Below, in pieces: positions 5,936 through 6,792 of a DNA stretch of 6,792 nt. Position 1 is the stretch's first letter; the number at the start of each line of letters is the position of its first letter. The notes below the pieces were generated by a model. It ran no database searches. It was not told the origin of the DNA and saw only the letters and a list, made by a program, of their open reading frames with translations. A program made the position numbers and the translations under genes. This DNA comes from an uncultured Collinsella sp. (GTDB lineage: Bacteria > Actinomycetota > Coriobacteriia > Coriobacteriales > Coriobacteriaceae), in assembly GCA_902496645.1 (NCBI GenBank), contig CABVBR010000115.1, positions 1 to 6,792 of the forward strand, in the 5' to 3' direction.

Positions 5936-6604
5936 ATGAAGCCGTCTCATTCCACCGGTCGCAACGTCATCGCCATTCTCGCCATACCCATCGCGATGTT
6001 CTTCTTTATCGTCGTCACGCCCTTTTCCCTTGGTATCGCCTCGCCCTTCGATTTATGCGGAATGGTCGACGCTGGCTCGCGTGCCACCTCGCTCTCCTTT
6101 ATCTGCCGCGGTGTTTTCTACGAAGATAGAATTCCCACCGGACTTTGGCAGTCCAAGTTACCGTTGCTCGGCCAGGTCGACGGATGCTCTCCTTATTTCT
6201 GCCTTGACCCTCAGGCGATGAATTATCTGATCGACGACCAGCCTCTTGACTCCATCACCCTCGCTTACGACTATGCTCCAAACACCGACGAGCGCCATAT
6301 GAACCAAGTCCTCGACAAGCTGCTTGGGCAGTGCGGACTCACCGAGGAGGCCGGTCGAACCATCTATAGCGACCGGAAATTAAAGCGAACAGAACTCCGC
6401 CGTATCGGAAAAATCCAAGGGCGAAGCGGGGCTGCCTACTGGCAGGCCTGGGCGACACGCGACAAGAGCGAATTCGGGCACAGCACCTATACGGTCACTG
6501 TCTACACCAAAGACGGAATTAAGGACAATGTTGACGATTTCGCGTCATCCAAACTCGGCATCCCCAAAACAACCAAGCCCGCCAGCCCAGATGAAATCCT
6601 GTAG
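5936..6604 (+). CDS. Membrane-anchored protein of unknown function, cysteine-containing (222 aa)
   Basis: Seen: a short basic start (MKPSHSTGRN), one strongly hydrophobic segment (about 11-34, with FFFIVV), and an outer part of about 185 residues. Five cysteines lie at 41, 57, 84, 89 and 133. The middle holds a helix with HMNQVLDKLLGQCG (121-134). The C-terminal part is basic, then strand-like (YTVTVYTKDG, 185-194), and ends in a polar tail. It could be an anchored protein or, if cleaved after GIA (residue 35), a secreted one; no lipobox is visible. The ATG at 5936 is set by GAGGAG five bases upstream (5925-5930). An upstream TTG at 5918 in frame would place that binding site inside the gene. 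No good promoter was found at 5826-5935. A small palindrome, TGTTC-TCT-GAACA, lies at 5875-5887. Family not recognised. Confidence 0.8.
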   Translation: MKPSHSTGRNVIAILAIPIAMFFFIVVTPFSLGIASPFDLCGMVDAGSRATSLSFICRGVFYEDRIPTGLWQSKLPLLGQVDGCSPYFCLDPQAMNYLIDDQPLDSITLAYDYAPNTDERHMNQVLDKLLGQCGLTEEAGRTIYSDRKLKRTELRRIGKIQGRSGAAYWQAWATRDKSEFGHSTYTVTVYTKDGIKDNVDDFASSKLGIPKTTKPASPDEIL

Positions 6605-6659
6605 AGACGCTCATTAGAATGTCGTTCAGCGAGCACGGCAGCATCGAGCTCGCCCCCCC

Positions 6660-6694
6660 ACCACCACGAAAGGGACAGGCCCCTTTGTGGTGGT
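6660..6694 (+). repeat. REP-like palindrome, copy 3 (possible terminator of the 5936-6604 gene)
   Basis: Same element as copies 1 and 2, with two changes in the left arm (CCACCACGAAAGGG against CCACCACAAAGGGG) and one in the loop side (GGCCCC for GGCACC). On the plus strand the right arm ends in TTTTCGAC, 55 bases or so after the stop at 6604, so the hairpin plus T-run could end that transcript. The left-arm changes weaken the stem slightly. A run of seven C residues lies just before it. Confidence 0.8.
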
Positions 6695-6709
6695 TTTCGA
6701 CAAAAAGAA

Positions 6710-6732
6710 GCCGCCCCGACAACAGAGGCGGC
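6710..6732 (-). terminator. Rho-independent terminator of the right-edge gene
   Basis: GCCGCC (6710-6715) pairs with GGCGGC (6727-6732) around 11 bases. On the minus strand the stem is followed by TTCTTTTTG (plus-strand 6701-6709). It begins 18 bases after the stop codon at 6751, so it most likely ends the gene that enters from the right. Confidence 0.65.
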
Positions 6733-6750
6733 ATCAAGCAAGTCTATTTA

Positions 6751-6792
6751 TTAGCGTCCCTCAAGACCCAACGAGAACGCAGAAATGTAGCC
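6751..6792 (-). CDS. C-terminal end of an unidentified protein (13 codons visible)
   Basis: The minus strand is open from the window edge and ends GYISAFSLGLEGR followed by TAA at 6753-6751. The terminator just downstream supports a genuine gene end. Thirteen residues are too few to name a family. Confidence 0.5.
   Translation of the reverse strand, partial: GYISAFSLGLEGR

Noticed and set aside
6502..6741. Minus-strand frames of 72 and 79 codons at the right end
   Set aside because: They pass through the right-edge terminator, REP copy 3 and the end of the 5936-6604 gene in antisense, and have no good ribosome binding site.

Overview
The window looks like chromosomal DNA from a GC-rich Actinobacterium, most likely a gut Coriobacteriia of the Collinsella type. 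This rests on the GC-rich codon use, a full-length ClpB, and several intergenic palindromes whose style I associate with that group. No rRNA, tRNA or other taxonomic marker is present, so the assignment is an inference.

Left part (1-1635). A minus-strand gene runs off the left edge and encodes an AAA_14/DUF4143-type ATPase; 434 codons are visible. Its promoter lies inside a long inverted repeat (1315-1370). The gap to the next gene holds a possible plus-strand terminator and a perfect 24-bp inverted repeat (1547-1611).

Middle part (1636-4760). clpB, the heat-shock disaggregase, occupies 1956-4583 on the minus strand. A strong terminator (1877-1910) follows it, and then a 61-residue proline-rich acidic protein of unknown role (1636-1821). 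The clpB leader contains a GC hairpin and a segment that can pair with the ribosome binding site. The clpB -10 box sits between the arms of a 9-bp inverted repeat.

Repeat zone (4761-5021). Three units, each two inverted 19-bp motifs around 19 unrelated bases, recur with an exact 80-bp period. This is the most unusual structure in the window. A REP-like palindrome of another family follows directly.

Right part (5022-6792). Two divergent genes encode small proteins with one N-terminal membrane segment and a cysteine-bearing outer domain; neither is recognised. Three copies of the REP-like palindrome lie downstream of one gene, between the two genes, and downstream of the other. The outer two are oriented so that they could terminate the adjacent gene. 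The last 13 codons of another minus-strand gene, with its own terminator, lie at the right edge.

The genes do not form an obvious pathway. ClpB is core proteostasis and the rest looks like single-gene transcription units separated by repeats.
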